Shown one piece after another: positions 42,344 through 51,980 of a stretch of 64,000 nt of DNA. Both the position numbers and the translations under genes were made by a program. Numbering within the stretch: the first letter of the stretch is position 1; each line of letters begins with the position of its first letter. This DNA comes from Candidatus Rokuibacteriota bacterium (GTDB lineage Bacteria > Methylomirabilota > Methylomirabilia > Rokubacteriales > CSP1-6), in NCBI GenBank assembly GCA_003220435.1, contig QHSL01000015.1:1-64000 (forward strand), in the 5' to 3' direction. The notes under the pieces are model-generated. The model saw only the letters and a list, made by a program, of their open reading frames with translations, searched no databases and was not told the DNA's origin.

Positions 42344-43051
42344 TCAGAAATACCGGTCGGCCGGATGCACGACTTTCAGGAGCGCGTCGAAGAATGGTCG
42401 CACGAAGTACGGAAACACCTGCCAGGCGACCAGGATGCCGAGCACCGAGAACGCCGGGCTCGAGAGGAGTCCGCGGATGGCGAGCGCCGTGTGCTCTGGC
42501 AGGATTCCGCCGATCGCGGAGGCGCCGTCGAGCGGCGGAAGCGGCAGCATGTTGAACACGAACAGCAGCGAGTTGAGCACCAGCAGCACCGTCAGCACGT
42601 CGCCCACCCCGGCGAGCCAGCCCGCGCCGTTCGTCGCCTCGACCACGTGGTGGAAGTTGGCGGTGTCCGGCGACACGAAGACGCCGGTGAGCAGACCGGC
42701 CTTGATCGCCGTGAAGGCGACGAGCGCGAGGAGGAGATTCCCAGCCGGTCCCGCCGCGGCCATGGCGGCGGCCCGGTGCGGATAGCGCGACGCCCAGTAG
42801 GGATCGTAGGGCGTGGACGCCCAGCCGATCGCCCAGCCGTTGGTGAACGCGGTCAGGAGGGGCACCGCCAGCATGCCGATCGGCTCGCGGCGGATGTGCG
42901 GCAGCGGCGAGAACGACACGTGCCCTCCCAGATACGCCGTCGGATCGCCGCCGCGGAGCGCCACCAGGGCGTGCGCCGCCTCGTGCACGGTCGTCGAGAA
43001 CAGGAACGCCACGAACCACAGGAGGCCCTGGATCAGCGTCGCCGCTTCCAC
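42344..43051 (-). CDS. Site-2 protease family (M50) membrane metalloprotease
   Basis: The 235-aa integral membrane protein has the zinc motif HEAAH in STTVHEAAHALVALRGG (HExxH) and the second ligand motif LPLPPLDGAS (LDG) near residue 178. It has about five or six TM helices and no PDZ domain, as in the minimal S2P-like family. GTG at 43051 is the first plausible start and has no Shine-Dalgarno. The role is intramembrane proteolysis of an unknown target. Confidence 0.88.
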   Translation of the reverse strand: MEAATLIQGLLWFVAFLFSTTVHEAAHALVALRGGDPTAYLGGHVSFSPLPHIRREPIGMLAVPLLTAFTNGWAIGWASTPYDPYWASRYPHRAAAMAAAGPAGNLLLALVAFTAIKAGLLTGVFVSPDTANFHHVVEATNGAGWLAGVGDVLTVLLVLNSLLFVFNMLPLPPLDGASAIGGILPEHTALAIRGLLSSPAFSVLGILVAWQVFPYFVRPFFDALLKVVHPADRYF

Positions 43052-43164
43052 TTGAAATCCAGTATCGCATCGGCGAGCGCCCCCACCGCATTTCGCCGGC
43101 GGGAACTCTTGCGCCCCGACCCGGTGGGGCGCTAGAGTCAGCCCGCCTTCAAGGGGGGAACACT

Positions 43165-45087
43165 ATGCGCTTCAACTGCTGGCTACGCCCGACGACGTGC
43201 GTCGCGCTGCTACTCACCCTGGCCGGGGCGGCCTTCGCCCAGCCGGCGAAGTTCCAGGAAGCGCCGATGCTGGCCGAGCAGGTCAAGGCCGGCAAGCTCC
43301 CGCCGGTCGAGAAGCGCCTGCCCAGCGACCCGCTCGTCGTCCCGGTGGTCGAGCGGGCGGGCCAGTACGGTGGCGTCTGGCGGCGCGCGTTCCTGGGTCC
43401 GGCCGACGCCAACAACTACGTCCGTGTGGTCTACGACGCCCTCGTGCGGTTCTCGCCCGACGGCGCCAAGATCGAGCCGAAGATCGCCGCGGGGTGGGAA
43501 TCCTCCCGGGACTTCCGGAGCTGGACGATCAAGCTCCGTCAGGGCGCGCGCTGGTCAGACGGCGCGCCGTTCACCGCCGACGACATCCTGTTCTGGTACC
43601 AGGACGTGCTGTTGAACAAGGACCTCACGCCGGCCCTCCCGTCCTGGATGCGCAACGCGGACGGCACGCCGGCCACCGTCGAGAAGGTCAGCGCGACGGC
43701 GGTCCGCTGGACCTACAAGCAGCCGAACACCCTGCTGCTCACCGCGCTGGCGAACCAGGACGGCGGCGATCGGACCTATGCGGTGTTCCTCCCCGCGCAT
43801 TATTTGAAAAGGTTCCACCCGGCCCACGCGAAGAAGGACGAGATCGACAAGCTGGTGGCCGCCGCCGGCTTCAAGACGTGGACGGAGCTCTTCGCCGCGC
43901 GCAACGCGCCGCCCGAGAACCCCGAGCGGCCCACGATGGCGGCGTGGGCGCCGGCGACGCGTGTGAGCGATCAGGTCTTCACGCTGAAGCGCAATCCGTA
44001 CTTCGTGGGCGTCGACCCGACCGGTAATCAGCTGCCGTACCTCGACGAGGTGCGTTTCACGTTCTTCGCGGACATTCAGGCGCTCAACCTGGCGGCCATC
44101 GCCGGCGAGTTCGACATGCAGGAGCGTCATATACAGATGACGAACTATCCCGTCTTCAAGGAGACCGAGAAGACCGGGAAGTACCGCGTGATCACGTGGC
44201 CGACCTTCGGCGGCGCGGACGCGGTCATCATGTTCAACCAGACGTACAAGGCCGACCCGGACATCGGCAAGCTCATGGCCACCAGGGAGTTCCGGATCGC
44301 CCTCTCGGAGGCGATCAACCGCGACCAGATCAAGGAGTCGGTGTTCCTCGGGCTCGGCGAGCCCCGTCAGGGCGTGCCGTCGCCGGGGCATCCGTTCTTC
44401 CCGGGCGCCGAGTACGCCAAGAAGTTCACGCAGTATCGGCCGGATGCGACCAACAAGGCGCTCGACCAGCTCGGGCTCACGAAGCGCGACGCGGACGGGA
44501 CGCGTCTCACGCCGAGCGGCAAGCGCGTCGTGCTCGAGCTCTCGGTGGTCCCGGCCTTCGCCGCGTGGCCCGACGTGGCCCAGCTCGTCGCCAAGGACTG
44601 GGAGAAGGTCGGCGTGAAGACCGTCGTTCAGCTGAGGGAGCGCGCGCTGCACTTCAGGATGCGCGACAACAACGAGCTGATGACCGAGATGTGGAACGAG
44701 GACACCACCGGCTTCCCGTTCACCGGCAACGCGAAATTCGACCCGCGGAACTCGCCGATCCTCACGCTGGGGCCGCTCTACGGCCGCTGGGTGCAGACCA
44801 AGGGCGCCGAGGGCGTGGAGCCGCCCGCCCCCATCAAGCGCATCATGGAGATCGTGGATCAGGCCAAGACCGTCGGGCCCGAGCAGCAGGCGAAGCTCGC
44901 CCAAGAGCTGTTCCGGATCTGGGTCGACAACCTGTGGGAGGTCGGCACGGTGGGACTGACGCCCATGGTGCAGGGCGTCGTCGTCGCCGGCTCCCGGTTC
45001 CGCAACGTCCCCACGACGCTCGGCAACGATTGGCCGCTTCGTAGCCCGGGCAACGCACGCGTCGAGCAGTTCTTCTTCGCCCGGTGA
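43165..45087 (+). CDS. Peptide-type ABC transporter substrate-binding protein (large)
   Basis: The 640-aa SBP has a signal peptide ending AAFA-QPAK near residue 26 and a family-5 fold: ERAGQYGGVWRRAFLGPADANNYVRVVYDALVRFSPDGAKIEPKIAAGWE, then WTIKLRQGARWSDGAPFTADDILFWYQDVL. It is longer than usual, with an inserted region before the C-terminal lobe. AAGGGGGG precedes the ATG. It lies upstream of a full DppBCDF set, with the sugar dehydrogenase gene and a hydrolase remnant in between, so it probably supplies that transporter. Confidence 0.9.
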   Translation: MRFNCWLRPTTCVALLLTLAGAAFAQPAKFQEAPMLAEQVKAGKLPPVEKRLPSDPLVVPVVERAGQYGGVWRRAFLGPADANNYVRVVYDALVRFSPDGAKIEPKIAAGWESSRDFRSWTIKLRQGARWSDGAPFTADDILFWYQDVLLNKDLTPALPSWMRNADGTPATVEKVSATAVRWTYKQPNTLLLTALANQDGGDRTYAVFLPAHYLKRFHPAHAKKDEIDKLVAAAGFKTWTELFAARNAPPENPERPTMAAWAPATRVSDQVFTLKRNPYFVGVDPTGNQLPYLDEVRFTFFADIQALNLAAIAGEFDMQERHIQMTNYPVFKETEKTGKYRVITWPTFGGADAVIMFNQTYKADPDIGKLMATREFRIALSEAINRDQIKESVFLGLGEPRQGVPSPGHPFFPGAEYAKKFTQYRPDATNKALDQLGLTKRDADGTRLTPSGKRVVLELSVVPAFAAWPDVAQLVAKDWEKVGVKTVVQLRERALHFRMRDNNELMTEMWNEDTTGFPFTGNAKFDPRNSPILTLGPLYGRWVQTKGAEGVEPPAPIKRIMEIVDQAKTVGPEQQAKLAQELFRIWVDNLWEVGTVGLTPMVQGVVVAGSRFRNVPTTLGNDWPLRSPGNARVEQFFFAR

Positions 45088-45161
45088 GAGGCCTTGCTCA
45101 TGACCGCGTGATCTGACGCGGCGCCGGCCGCGCGCCGGGGCCGGCGGCTCGACAGGCTGGG

Positions 45162-45167
45162 TATCAT
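45162..45167 (+). promoter_or_regulatory. TATCAT box 6 nt before sugar dehydrogenase start
   Basis: TATCAT lies 6 nt before the GTG at 45174; no Shine-Dalgarno is present between them. Candidate -10 element of a leaderless or nearly leaderless transcript. Confidence 0.4.
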
Positions 45168-45173
45168 CGTCCC

Positions 45174-47390
45174 GTGAGCACCGCGGACCCGAAGCGGCGC
45201 GTCGCGCTGGCGGTTCTCATTCTTGCGACGGCGCTGGCGTGGGCCGGCCCTGCGGCGGCGCAGATCACGCTCGGGTTCGAGCCGGTCGCCTCCGGTCTCG
45301 CGTCTCCCGTCGGCGCCGTCCACGCCGGAGACGGATCGGGGCGCCTGTTCATCGTCGAGCAGGCGGGACGCATCCGCATCCACGATGGCGCCCAGCTGCT
45401 CGCGACTCCCTTTCTCGACGTGAGCGCGCTGGTCTCGTGCTGCGGCGAGCGTGGGCTCCTCGGCCTCGCCTTCCATCCCGACTACGCGACCAACGGCTTG
45501 TTCTACGTCCACTACACGGACACCGCCGGCAACACGGCCATCGCCCGCTATCAGGTCTCGGCCAATCCCAACGTGGCCGATTCCGCATCGGGTCAGCTCC
45601 TCCTGAGCGTCGCGCAACCATTCGCCAACCACAACGGCGGCCAGATCGCGTTCGGGCCTGACGGCTATCTCTACGTCGGCCTCGGCGACGGCGGCGACGC
45701 GGGCGATCCCGGCAATCGCGCGCAGAGCCTCGGCACGCTGCTCGGCAAGATCCTCCGCATCGACGTGGACGGCGCGTTTCCCTACGCGATTCCCCCGAGC
45801 AATCCCTTCCTGGCCACGCCGGGAGCGCTCCCCGAGATCTGGGCGTACGGTCTCCGCAACCCGTGGCGCTTCAGCTTCGACCGGCAAACCGGAGATCTCC
45901 TCATCGGCGACGTCGGCCAGAGCCAGCGCGAGGAGGTCGACTTTCAGCCGGCGGCGAGCGCCGGCGGCCAGAACTACGGCTGGCGGCTCATGGAGGGCAG
46001 CCTCTGCTACAACCCGCCGACCGGGTGCAACGACGGCACGCTGACGCTGCCGATCCTCGAGTACGACCACTCGGTCGGCTGCTCGATCACCGGCGGCTAC
46101 CGCTACCGCGGCGCGCGCTTCCCCCAGCTCGTGGGGCGCTACTTCTACGGCGATTTCTGCTCCGGCCGGATCTGGGGCGGAAGCCAGAGCGGCCCGACGT
46201 GGTCGACCGTGGAGCTCGTCGACACGACGCTCTCGATCACCTCGTTCGGCGAGGACGAGGGCGGCGAGGTCTACGTCGTGCACTACGGCTCGGGCAGCAA
46301 CGGCACGCTCCAGCGGATCGTGGAGACGAGCCAATCCTTCCTGCTGACGGTCAGCCGCACCGGCACGGGGACCGGCACCGTCGTGTCGGCGCCCGCCGGA
46401 ATCCGCTGCGGCAGCGCCTGCTCGGCCGTGTTCGGCTCGGGCGCGCACGCGACGCTCGTGGCGACGCCGGCGGCCGGCAGCGTGTTCACGGGATGGAGCG
46501 GCGGTGGTTGCTCGGGCACCGGCTCGTGCGTGGTCACGATCGGCGGCGCCACCGCGGTGACCGCGGCGTTCAGCACGGCCGTCACGCTCACCGTCACGCG
46601 GAATGGGACTGGCACCGGGACGATCACCAGCGTGCCGAGCGGGATCGGCTGTCCCGTGACGTGCGCCGCCAGCTACGCGCCCGGAACACCGGTGACGCTC
46701 ACCGCGCAAGCGGATCTCGGCTCGAGCTTCGGCGGCTGGAGCGGCGCCTGCTCGGGCACCGATGCGTGTGTCGTCACGATGAACGCCGACGCCACGGTGA
46801 ACGCGACCTTCGCCCAGCAGGGCTTCGTGCTCTCGGTCACGGCGACGGGCTCGGGCAGCGTCTCCAGCAGCCCCGCGGGAATCGAGTGCGGCGCGACGTG
46901 CGCGGCGGCGTTCGCGCCGGGGACGAGCGTGACGCTGACCGCGGTGGCCGCCGGCGGCGCGACGTTCAGCGGCTGGAGCGGCGCTTGCACCGGGACGGTC
47001 GCGCGTTGCGTCGTCGCGATGACCGTCGCCCGGTCGACGACCGCGACCTTCGCGACGACCTTCGGCGGAACGTTCGCCGACGACCCGCTCGTCGTGGGCG
47101 CTACCCCGGTGAAGGCGGTCCACGTGACCGACCTCAGGCTCGCGATCGACGACGAGCGCGCCCGACGCATGCTGAGCCCGTTCGGATGGACGGATCCGGT
47201 GCTGACCGCGGGCGTGACCGGAATCAAGGCTGTGCACGTCGCCGAGATGCGGACCGCGCTCAACCAGGCCTACCAGGCGGCGCGCCTCACGGCGCCGACC
47301 TACACCGATTCCCCGATCGCGAGAGGCCAGACGCCGGTGCGCGCCGCGCACGTCGCCGAGCTGCGCGCGGCCGTGCAGGCGTTGCGTTAG
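45174..47390 (+). CDS. PQQ-dependent glucose/sorbosone dehydrogenase with C-terminal repeats
   Basis: The 738-aa secreted protein has a signal peptide (to about 29) and a six-bladed beta-propeller of the GSDH type. Segments include LASPVGAVHAGDGSGRLFIVEQAGRIRI, ERGLLGLAFHPDYATNGLFYVHYT, FANHNGGQIAFGPDGYLYVGLGDGGDAGDPGNRAQ and YGLRNPWRFSFDRQTGDLLIGDVGQ. Three InlB-like repeats follow (about 405-635, each with a W-S-G-x-C-x-G-x-C core). The last 110 residues carry three TP(V/I)KAxHVxELRxA motifs. The family oxidises aldoses with PQQ outside the cytoplasm. The GTG start has no Shine-Dalgarno. Confidence 0.87.
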   Translation: MSTADPKRRVALAVLILATALAWAGPAAAQITLGFEPVASGLASPVGAVHAGDGSGRLFIVEQAGRIRIHDGAQLLATPFLDVSALVSCCGERGLLGLAFHPDYATNGLFYVHYTDTAGNTAIARYQVSANPNVADSASGQLLLSVAQPFANHNGGQIAFGPDGYLYVGLGDGGDAGDPGNRAQSLGTLLGKILRIDVDGAFPYAIPPSNPFLATPGALPEIWAYGLRNPWRFSFDRQTGDLLIGDVGQSQREEVDFQPAASAGGQNYGWRLMEGSLCYNPPTGCNDGTLTLPILEYDHSVGCSITGGYRYRGARFPQLVGRYFYGDFCSGRIWGGSQSGPTWSTVELVDTTLSITSFGEDEGGEVYVVHYGSGSNGTLQRIVETSQSFLLTVSRTGTGTGTVVSAPAGIRCGSACSAVFGSGAHATLVATPAAGSVFTGWSGGGCSGTGSCVVTIGGATAVTAAFSTAVTLTVTRNGTGTGTITSVPSGIGCPVTCAASYAPGTPVTLTAQADLGSSFGGWSGACSGTDACVVTMNADATVNATFAQQGFVLSVTATGSGSVSSSPAGIECGATCAAAFAPGTSVTLTAVAAGGATFSGWSGACTGTVARCVVAMTVARSTTATFATTFGGTFADDPLVVGATPVKAVHVTDLRLAIDDERARRMLSPFGWTDPVLTAGVTGIKAVHVAEMRTALNQAYQAARLTAPTYTDSPIARGQTPVRAAHVAELRAAVQALR

Positions 47391-47630
47391 CCGGCGCGCG
47401 CCGACATGCGTCGGCCGGGCGCGGGCGGTGGAGAGCAGATCGATCTCCGCCTCCGGCCGGCGGCGGCGGGGCGGCGTGAGGAACCGGCGCTCGGCGGCCT
47501 GCGCCGCCAGCGCCGGCGCCAGCAGCGACAGCGCACGATTGGCCGTCCGGACGAGCGGCAGCAGACGGAAATCACTTGAAGATCGAACGATCGTGCTTTT
47601 ATGCATCGCGATGTGTTCGGCGTCGGTCAC
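47391..47630 (-). pseudogene. Alpha/beta hydrolase-like N-terminal remnant
   Basis: From GTG 47630 (AAAGGAG Shine-Dalgarno 7 nt upstream) the frame reads an unstructured N-terminus, then LVRTANRALSLLAPALAAQAAERRFLTPPRRRRPEAEIDLLSTARARPTHVGARR. The AP-LAA-AERxFxTPPR pattern resembles the N-terminus of a common alpha/beta hydrolase family, whose catalytic part would follow. Instead the frame runs into the antisense of the sugar dehydrogenase end near 47391. About 80 residues of a usual 280-300 remain. The family match is by eye and uncertain. Confidence 0.42.
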
Positions 47631-47673
47631 GGTGGTGCTCCTTTCCCCGGGGCCGTGCGAAGATAAGGCGCCG

Positions 47674-48663
47674 ATGACTCGCTACGTCCTGAAGCGGCTC
47701 GTGCTGCTGCCCGTCCTCCTGTTTCTCTTCTCGGTCACCGTCTTCGCGATCGTCCAGGCGCCGCCCGGCGACTTCCTCACGACCTACGTCGCGACCCTGG
47801 CGTCGTCGGGAAGCTCGATCAGCGCCGAACAGGTCGAGGCGCTCCGTCGCGAGTACGGCCTCGACCAGCCCGTGTGGATCCAGTACCTGCGATGGATGGA
47901 GAATCTCGCGAAGGGCAACCTCGGCCTCTCGCTCGAGTATCAGCGCCCGAACGCGGAGCTGATCGGCGAGCGCCTCGTGCTCACGGTGGTCCTGGCCCTG
48001 TTCTCGTTCGTCTTCACCTGGGTCGTGGCGGTCCCGGCGGGAATCTACTCGGCGATGCACCCGCGCTCGGCGCTCGACTACACGCTGACCATCCTCAACT
48101 ACGTCGGCGTGGCCACGCCGAACTTCATGCTGGCGCTCGTGCTCATGTGGAGCGCCTTTGCCTACTTCGGCGTCTCGGTGACCGGACTCTTCTCACCGGA
48201 CTTCGTCGACGCGCGCTGGAGCGTGGCGCGCGTCGTCGATCTCCTGAAGCACCTCTGGCTCCCCGCGGTCGTCCTCGGGATCGCCGGCACGGCCCGGCTG
48301 ACGCGGGTGATGCGCGCCAACCTGCTCGACGAGCTGAACAAGCCCTACGTCACGACCGCGCGCGCCAAGGGGCTGTCGGAGTGGCGGCTGGTCCTGCGCT
48401 ATCCGGCGCGGCTGGCGCTCAACCCGCTGGTGAGCACGATCGGGTGGTATCTACCGGCGCTGTTCTCCGGGAGCCTGATCGTGGCCACGGTCATGAACCT
48501 CCCGAACATCGGTCCCCTGCTCCTCCGCGCGCTCATCAACCAGGACATGTACCTCGCCGGCAGCATCCTTCTGATCTACTGCTTCCTCACGATCGTCGGC
48601 ACGCTGATCTCGGACATCCTGCTCGCGTGGCTCGATCCGCGCATCCGGCTCGAGGAGAGCTGA
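47674..48663 (+). CDS. Peptide-type ABC transporter permease (DppB family)
   Basis: The 329-aa DppB/OppB-like permease has VLKRLVLLPVLLFLFSVTVFAIVQAPPGDFLTTYVATLAS, EYGLDQPVWIQYLRWMENLAKGNLGLSLEYQRPN and the coupling loop YVTTARAKGLSEWRLVLRYPARLALNPLVS. The ATG at 47674 is preceded only by a weak AAGG. It begins a four-gene set with DppC, DppD and DppF, spaced by 1 bp or overlaps. Confidence 0.92.
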   Translation: MTRYVLKRLVLLPVLLFLFSVTVFAIVQAPPGDFLTTYVATLASSGSSISAEQVEALRREYGLDQPVWIQYLRWMENLAKGNLGLSLEYQRPNAELIGERLVLTVVLALFSFVFTWVVAVPAGIYSAMHPRSALDYTLTILNYVGVATPNFMLALVLMWSAFAYFGVSVTGLFSPDFVDARWSVARVVDLLKHLWLPAVVLGIAGTARLTRVMRANLLDELNKPYVTTARAKGLSEWRLVLRYPARLALNPLVSTIGWYLPALFSGSLIVATVMNLPNIGPLLLRALINQDMYLAGSILLIYCFLTIVGTLISDILLAWLDPRIRLEES

Positions 48664-48664
48664 G

Positions 48665-49795
48665 ATGGCCGCCGAGACCGCGCCGGCCGTGGTCGCGAGC
48701 GTCGCCGAGGAGCGCGTCTCGGTCGCGTCGAACTGGCGCCTGGTGTGGTGGCGGTTCAAGAAGCATCGCCTGGCGCTCCTGAGCGCGCTGGTGCTGATCG
48801 CCCTCTACCTGGTCGTGCTGTGCCCCGAATTCTTCAGCACCCAGGATCCCGAGGCGACGGACGCGCGCCTGGCCTTCATGCCCGTGCAGCGCGTCCATCT
48901 CTTCGACGGGACGCGGCTGAGCCCGTGGGTGCCGGGCGTCGTGGGCAAACGCAACCCCACCACGCTTCGCATGGAGTGGCGCGTCGACGAGAGCCGAAAG
49001 ATTCCCGTCGGATTCCTCACCGCCGGCCACCCGTATCGCTGGCTCGGGGTGGCTCCCGCGCGGCTCCACCTGGTCGGCGCCGCGTCGACGGACAGTCGCG
49101 AGCAGGTCCATCTCCTGGGGACCGACCGCCTCGGGCGTGATCAATGGTCGCGGCTCGTGCACGGCACCCGGACGTCGATGACCATCGGGCTCGTCGCCGT
49201 CATGTTCTCGGTGGTGCTCGGCGTGCTGCTCGGCGGCATCTCCGGCTACTTCGGCGGGCTCCCGGACCTGGTCATCCAGCGAGCGATCGAGCTACTCCAA
49301 TCGCTACCGACGATCCCGATCTGGCTCGCGCTCACGGCCGCGCTGCCGCGCGACTGGTCTCCGCAGCAGGTGTTCTTCGCGATCACGGTCATCCTGTCGC
49401 TGGTGGGCTGGACGACGCTCGGCCGCGAAGTCCGCGGCCGGTTTCTTGCCCTCCGGGAAGAAGACTTCGTGCTGGCGGCCGAGCTGGCCGGGGCGAGCCG
49501 CCGGCGGATCATCGCGCGCCACATGGTCCCCACGTTCCTCTCGCACATCATCGCCACCAGCACCCTCGCGATCCCGGTGATGATCATCAACGAGACGTCG
49601 CTCTCGTTCCTGGGGCTCGGCATCCGGCCGCCGGCGATCAGCTGGGGCGTGCTCCTCCAGGAGGCGCAGAACCTCCAGACGCTGGCGCTGGCGCCGTGGC
49701 TGCTCATCCCCGGGCTCGCCGTCATCCTCGCGGTGCTCGCCTTCAACCTCGTGGGCGACGGTTTGCGCGACGCCGCCGATCCCTACAGCCAGTGA
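48665..49795 (+). CDS. Peptide-type ABC transporter permease (DppC family)
   Basis: The 376-aa DppC/OppC-like permease has a periplasmic insertion (about 65-155) between TM1 and the conserved [27 protein letters not shown]. The EAA loop is [30 protein letters not shown]. The insertion ([15 protein letters not shown] ... [22 protein letters not shown]) is seen in the longer permeases of this family. It begins 1 bp after the DppB stop and its own stop overlaps the DppD start (GTGA). Confidence 0.92.
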   Translation: MAAETAPAVVASVAEERVSVASNWRLVWWRFKKHRLALLSALVLIALYLVVLCPEFFSTQDPEATDARLAFMPVQRVHLFDGTRLSPWVPGVVGKRNPTTLRMEWRVDESRKIPVGFLTAGHPYRWLGVAPARLHLVGAASTDSREQVHLLGTDRLGRDQWSRLVHGTRTSMTIGLVAVMFSVVLGVLLGGISGYFGGLPDLVIQRAIELLQSLPTIPIWLALTAALPRDWSPQQVFFAITVILSLVGWTTLGREVRGRFLALREEDFVLAAELAGASRRRIIARHMVPTFLSHIIATSTLAIPVMIINETSLSFLGLGIRPPAISWGVLLQEAQNLQTLALAPWLLIPGLAVILAVLAFNLVGDGLRDAADPYSQ

Positions 49796-50829
49796 CGACT
49801 CCCGTCCTCGAGGTGAAGGACTTGCGCGTGCACTTCCTCCTCGACGAGGGCGTCGTGCGCGCGGTCGATGGCGTGAGCTTCGACGTGCATCCGGGTCAGG
49901 TCGTGGGGATCGTAGGCGAGAGCGGCTGCGGCAAGAGCGTGACGGTCAAGGCCATCTTGCAGATCGTCGAGCCGCCCGGTCGGATCGTCGGCGGCCGGAT
50001 CCTCTTCAGAAAGGACGGAGCGTCCGCCGCCGACCTCGCCGAACTCGACCCGAAGGGCGCTGCCATGCGCGCGATCCGCGGCGCCGAGATCGCGCTGATC
50101 CCGCAGGAGCCGATGGCGGCGTTCAGCCCGGTCCACACCGTCGGCGACCAGATCATCGAGGCGCTCCGGCTCCATCAGCGCCAGTGGCGTCCGGAGGGCT
50201 CGCGCCTCTCCCGCGGCGAGGCGCGCCAGCTGACGGTCGAGCTCTTTCGCAGCGTCGGGATCTCGATGCCGGCCGAGCGCGTCGACGCGTACTCCTGGCA
50301 GCTCTCGGGAGGCTTGCGCCAGCGCGCGATGATCGCGATGGCGCTCTCGTGCAAGCCGCGTCTGCTGATCGCCGACGAGCCGACCACCGCGATCGACGTG
50401 ACGACGCAGGCGCAGATCCTGACTCTCCTGCGCGACCAGCAGCGCCGCGATGGGACCGCGATCGTGTTCATCACCCACGACCTCGGCGTGATCGCGCAGA
50501 TGGCCCATCACGTCGTCGTGATGTACCTCGGTCGCGTCATGGAGCAGGGCGCGGTCGCCGACATCTTCGACGCGCCCAAGCACCCGTACACGCGGGCGCT
50601 GCTGAAGTCGATCCCGACCGTGCGCGTCGCGCCGCGGACGCTCCTGCCGACGATCGCCGGATCCATTCCGCATCCGCTCGGTCGTCCCCGCGGGTGTCCC
50701 TTTCACCCGCGCTGCCCCGACGCGATTCCCGGGATCTGCGCCGAGCGCGTGCCCGCGCTCCGGCCCGTCGGGCCGGGACAGCGCGCAAGCTGCTTCCTGT
50801 ATCACCGGGACGAGGCCGACGAGCCGTGA
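49792..50829 (+). CDS. Peptide-type ABC transporter ATP-binding protein (DppD family)
   Basis: This 345-aa ATPase has Walker [11 protein letters not shown]-loop [20 protein letters not shown], signature [16 protein letters not shown], Walker [13 protein letters not shown] and the switch FITHDLGVI. The C-terminal oligopeptide-transporter tail [23 protein letters not shown] with paired cysteines (as in OppD/DppD) is present. GTG at 49792 overlaps the DppC stop; its own stop overlaps the next start. Confidence 0.93.
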   Translation: MTTPVLEVKDLRVHFLLDEGVVRAVDGVSFDVHPGQVVGIVGESGCGKSVTVKAILQIVEPPGRIVGGRILFRKDGASAADLAELDPKGAAMRAIRGAEIALIPQEPMAAFSPVHTVGDQIIEALRLHQRQWRPEGSRLSRGEARQLTVELFRSVGISMPAERVDAYSWQLSGGLRQRAMIAMALSCKPRLLIADEPTTAIDVTTQAQILTLLRDQQRRDGTAIVFITHDLGVIAQMAHHVVVMYLGRVMEQGAVADIFDAPKHPYTRALLKSIPTVRVAPRTLLPTIAGSIPHPLGRPRGCPFHPRCPDAIPGICAERVPALRPVGPGQRASCFLYHRDEADEP

Positions 50830-51836
50830 GCGCGCCGGCGCTCCTCGACGTCCGCCATCTCCGGAAGACGTTCTCCATCCGGCGCGGGTTCAGTCGCAAG
50901 GTCGTCGGCCAGGTGCGGGCGGTCGACGACGTGAGCTTCACGATCGCCGAGGGCGAGACGCTCGGGCTCGTCGGCGAGTCCGGCTGCGGCAAGACCACGA
51001 CGGCGCGCTGCATCCTGCGCGCGATGACCCCGACGAGCGGGGAGATCCTGTTCCGTGCGGCGGACGGCCGCGTCGTGGACCTGGCACCCCTCTCGCGCGC
51101 CGAGCTTCGCCCGCTGCGCCCGCAGATCCAGATGGTGTTCCAGGATCCGTTCGGCTCGCTCAATCCGCGAATGACGATCTTCGACAACGTCGGCGAGCCG
51201 CTCCTGGTGAACGGGCTCCGCGACCGCCGGGCGCGGCTCGACCGGGTGGCGTCCCTGCTCGAGCTCACGGGCCTGCGCCCCGAGCTCATGCACCGCTTCC
51301 CGCACGCGTTCTCCGGCGGCCAGCGCCAGCGCATCGGGATCGCGCGGGCGCTGGCGACCGAGCCGCGGCTCGTGGTCGCCGACGAGCCGGTCTCGGCCCT
51401 GGACGTCTCGGTCCAGGCCCAGGTGCTCAACCTGCTCCTCGAGCTCCGAACCCGGCTCCACCAGACGTTTCTGTTCGTGGCCCACGACCTGGCGGTGGTC
51501 AAGCACGTGAGCGATCGGGTCGCCGTCATGTACGTCGGTCAGCTGGTGGAGCTGGCAACGACGGAGGCGATTTTCGGCCGTCCTCGTCACCCGTACACCG
51601 CGGCGCTGTTGCGCGCGGTGCCGGTCCCGGATCCCCACGCCCCCGGGGGCGACGTGGCGCTCGCGGGCGAGGTCGCCAACCCCGCGGCGCCGCCGTCGGG
51701 CTGCTACTTCCACCCGCGCTGCCCGTTCACCACCGAGACGTGCCGCCGGGAGCCGCCTGCGCTCCGCGAGGTCGCGGCCGGCCATCTAGTTCGCTGTCAC
51801 CGGGCCGAGGAGCTCACCCTGCAAGGAGTCGGCTGA
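50826..51836 (+). CDS. Peptide-type ABC transporter ATP-binding protein (DppF family)
   Basis: This 336-aa ATPase has Walker [11 protein letters not shown]-loop [16 protein letters not shown], signature [15 protein letters not shown], Walker [24 protein letters not shown] and a C-terminal [24 protein letters not shown] tail. It is the DppF/OppF partner of the preceding ATPase. GTG at 50826 overlaps the DppD stop. It closes the transporter operon. The next gene is a GspE-type ATPase with its own promoter. Confidence 0.93.
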   Translation: MSAPALLDVRHLRKTFSIRRGFSRKVVGQVRAVDDVSFTIAEGETLGLVGESGCGKTTTARCILRAMTPTSGEILFRAADGRVVDLAPLSRAELRPLRPQIQMVFQDPFGSLNPRMTIFDNVGEPLLVNGLRDRRARLDRVASLLELTGLRPELMHRFPHAFSGGQRQRIGIARALATEPRLVVADEPVSALDVSVQAQVLNLLLELRTRLHQTFLFVAHDLAVVKHVSDRVAVMYVGQLVELATTEAIFGRPRHPYTAALLRAVPVPDPHAPGGDVALAGEVANPAAPPSGCYFHPRCPFTTETCRREPPALREVAAGHLVRCHRAEELTLQGVG

Positions 51837-51956
51837 TCAGGCCTTCATGGAGCGAAACTCCCCACTGATCCGAAGCTCACCGGTCGTTCCCGTCCGTTCT
51901 CGCCGGTTCCTGAAATACATGCCCGTCTTCCAGGGTGTTTAGCGCGCAGCGCGCCC

Positions 51957-51972
51957 TGGCACCCCCATTGCG
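51957..51972 (+). promoter_or_regulatory. Candidate sigma-54 promoter of GspE-like ATPase
   Basis: TGGCACCCCCATTGCG matches the -24/-12 consensus very well: TGGCAC, TTGC and exactly 10 nt between GG and GC. The predicted start (about 51983) is inside the first codon of the ATG at 51981, so translation may begin at the next ATG, 51987, from an almost leaderless mRNA. Type IV pilus genes are often RpoN-dependent (established for PilR-regulated pilA). Confidence 0.55.
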
Positions 51973-51980
51973 TCCTCACA

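Noticed and set aside
44859-47630. 923-codon open frame on the minus strand opposite the sugar dehydrogenase
   Set aside because: Only its first about 80 codons (47391-47630) look like protein sequence; the rest is antisense of the dehydrogenase. Kept only as a short remnant.
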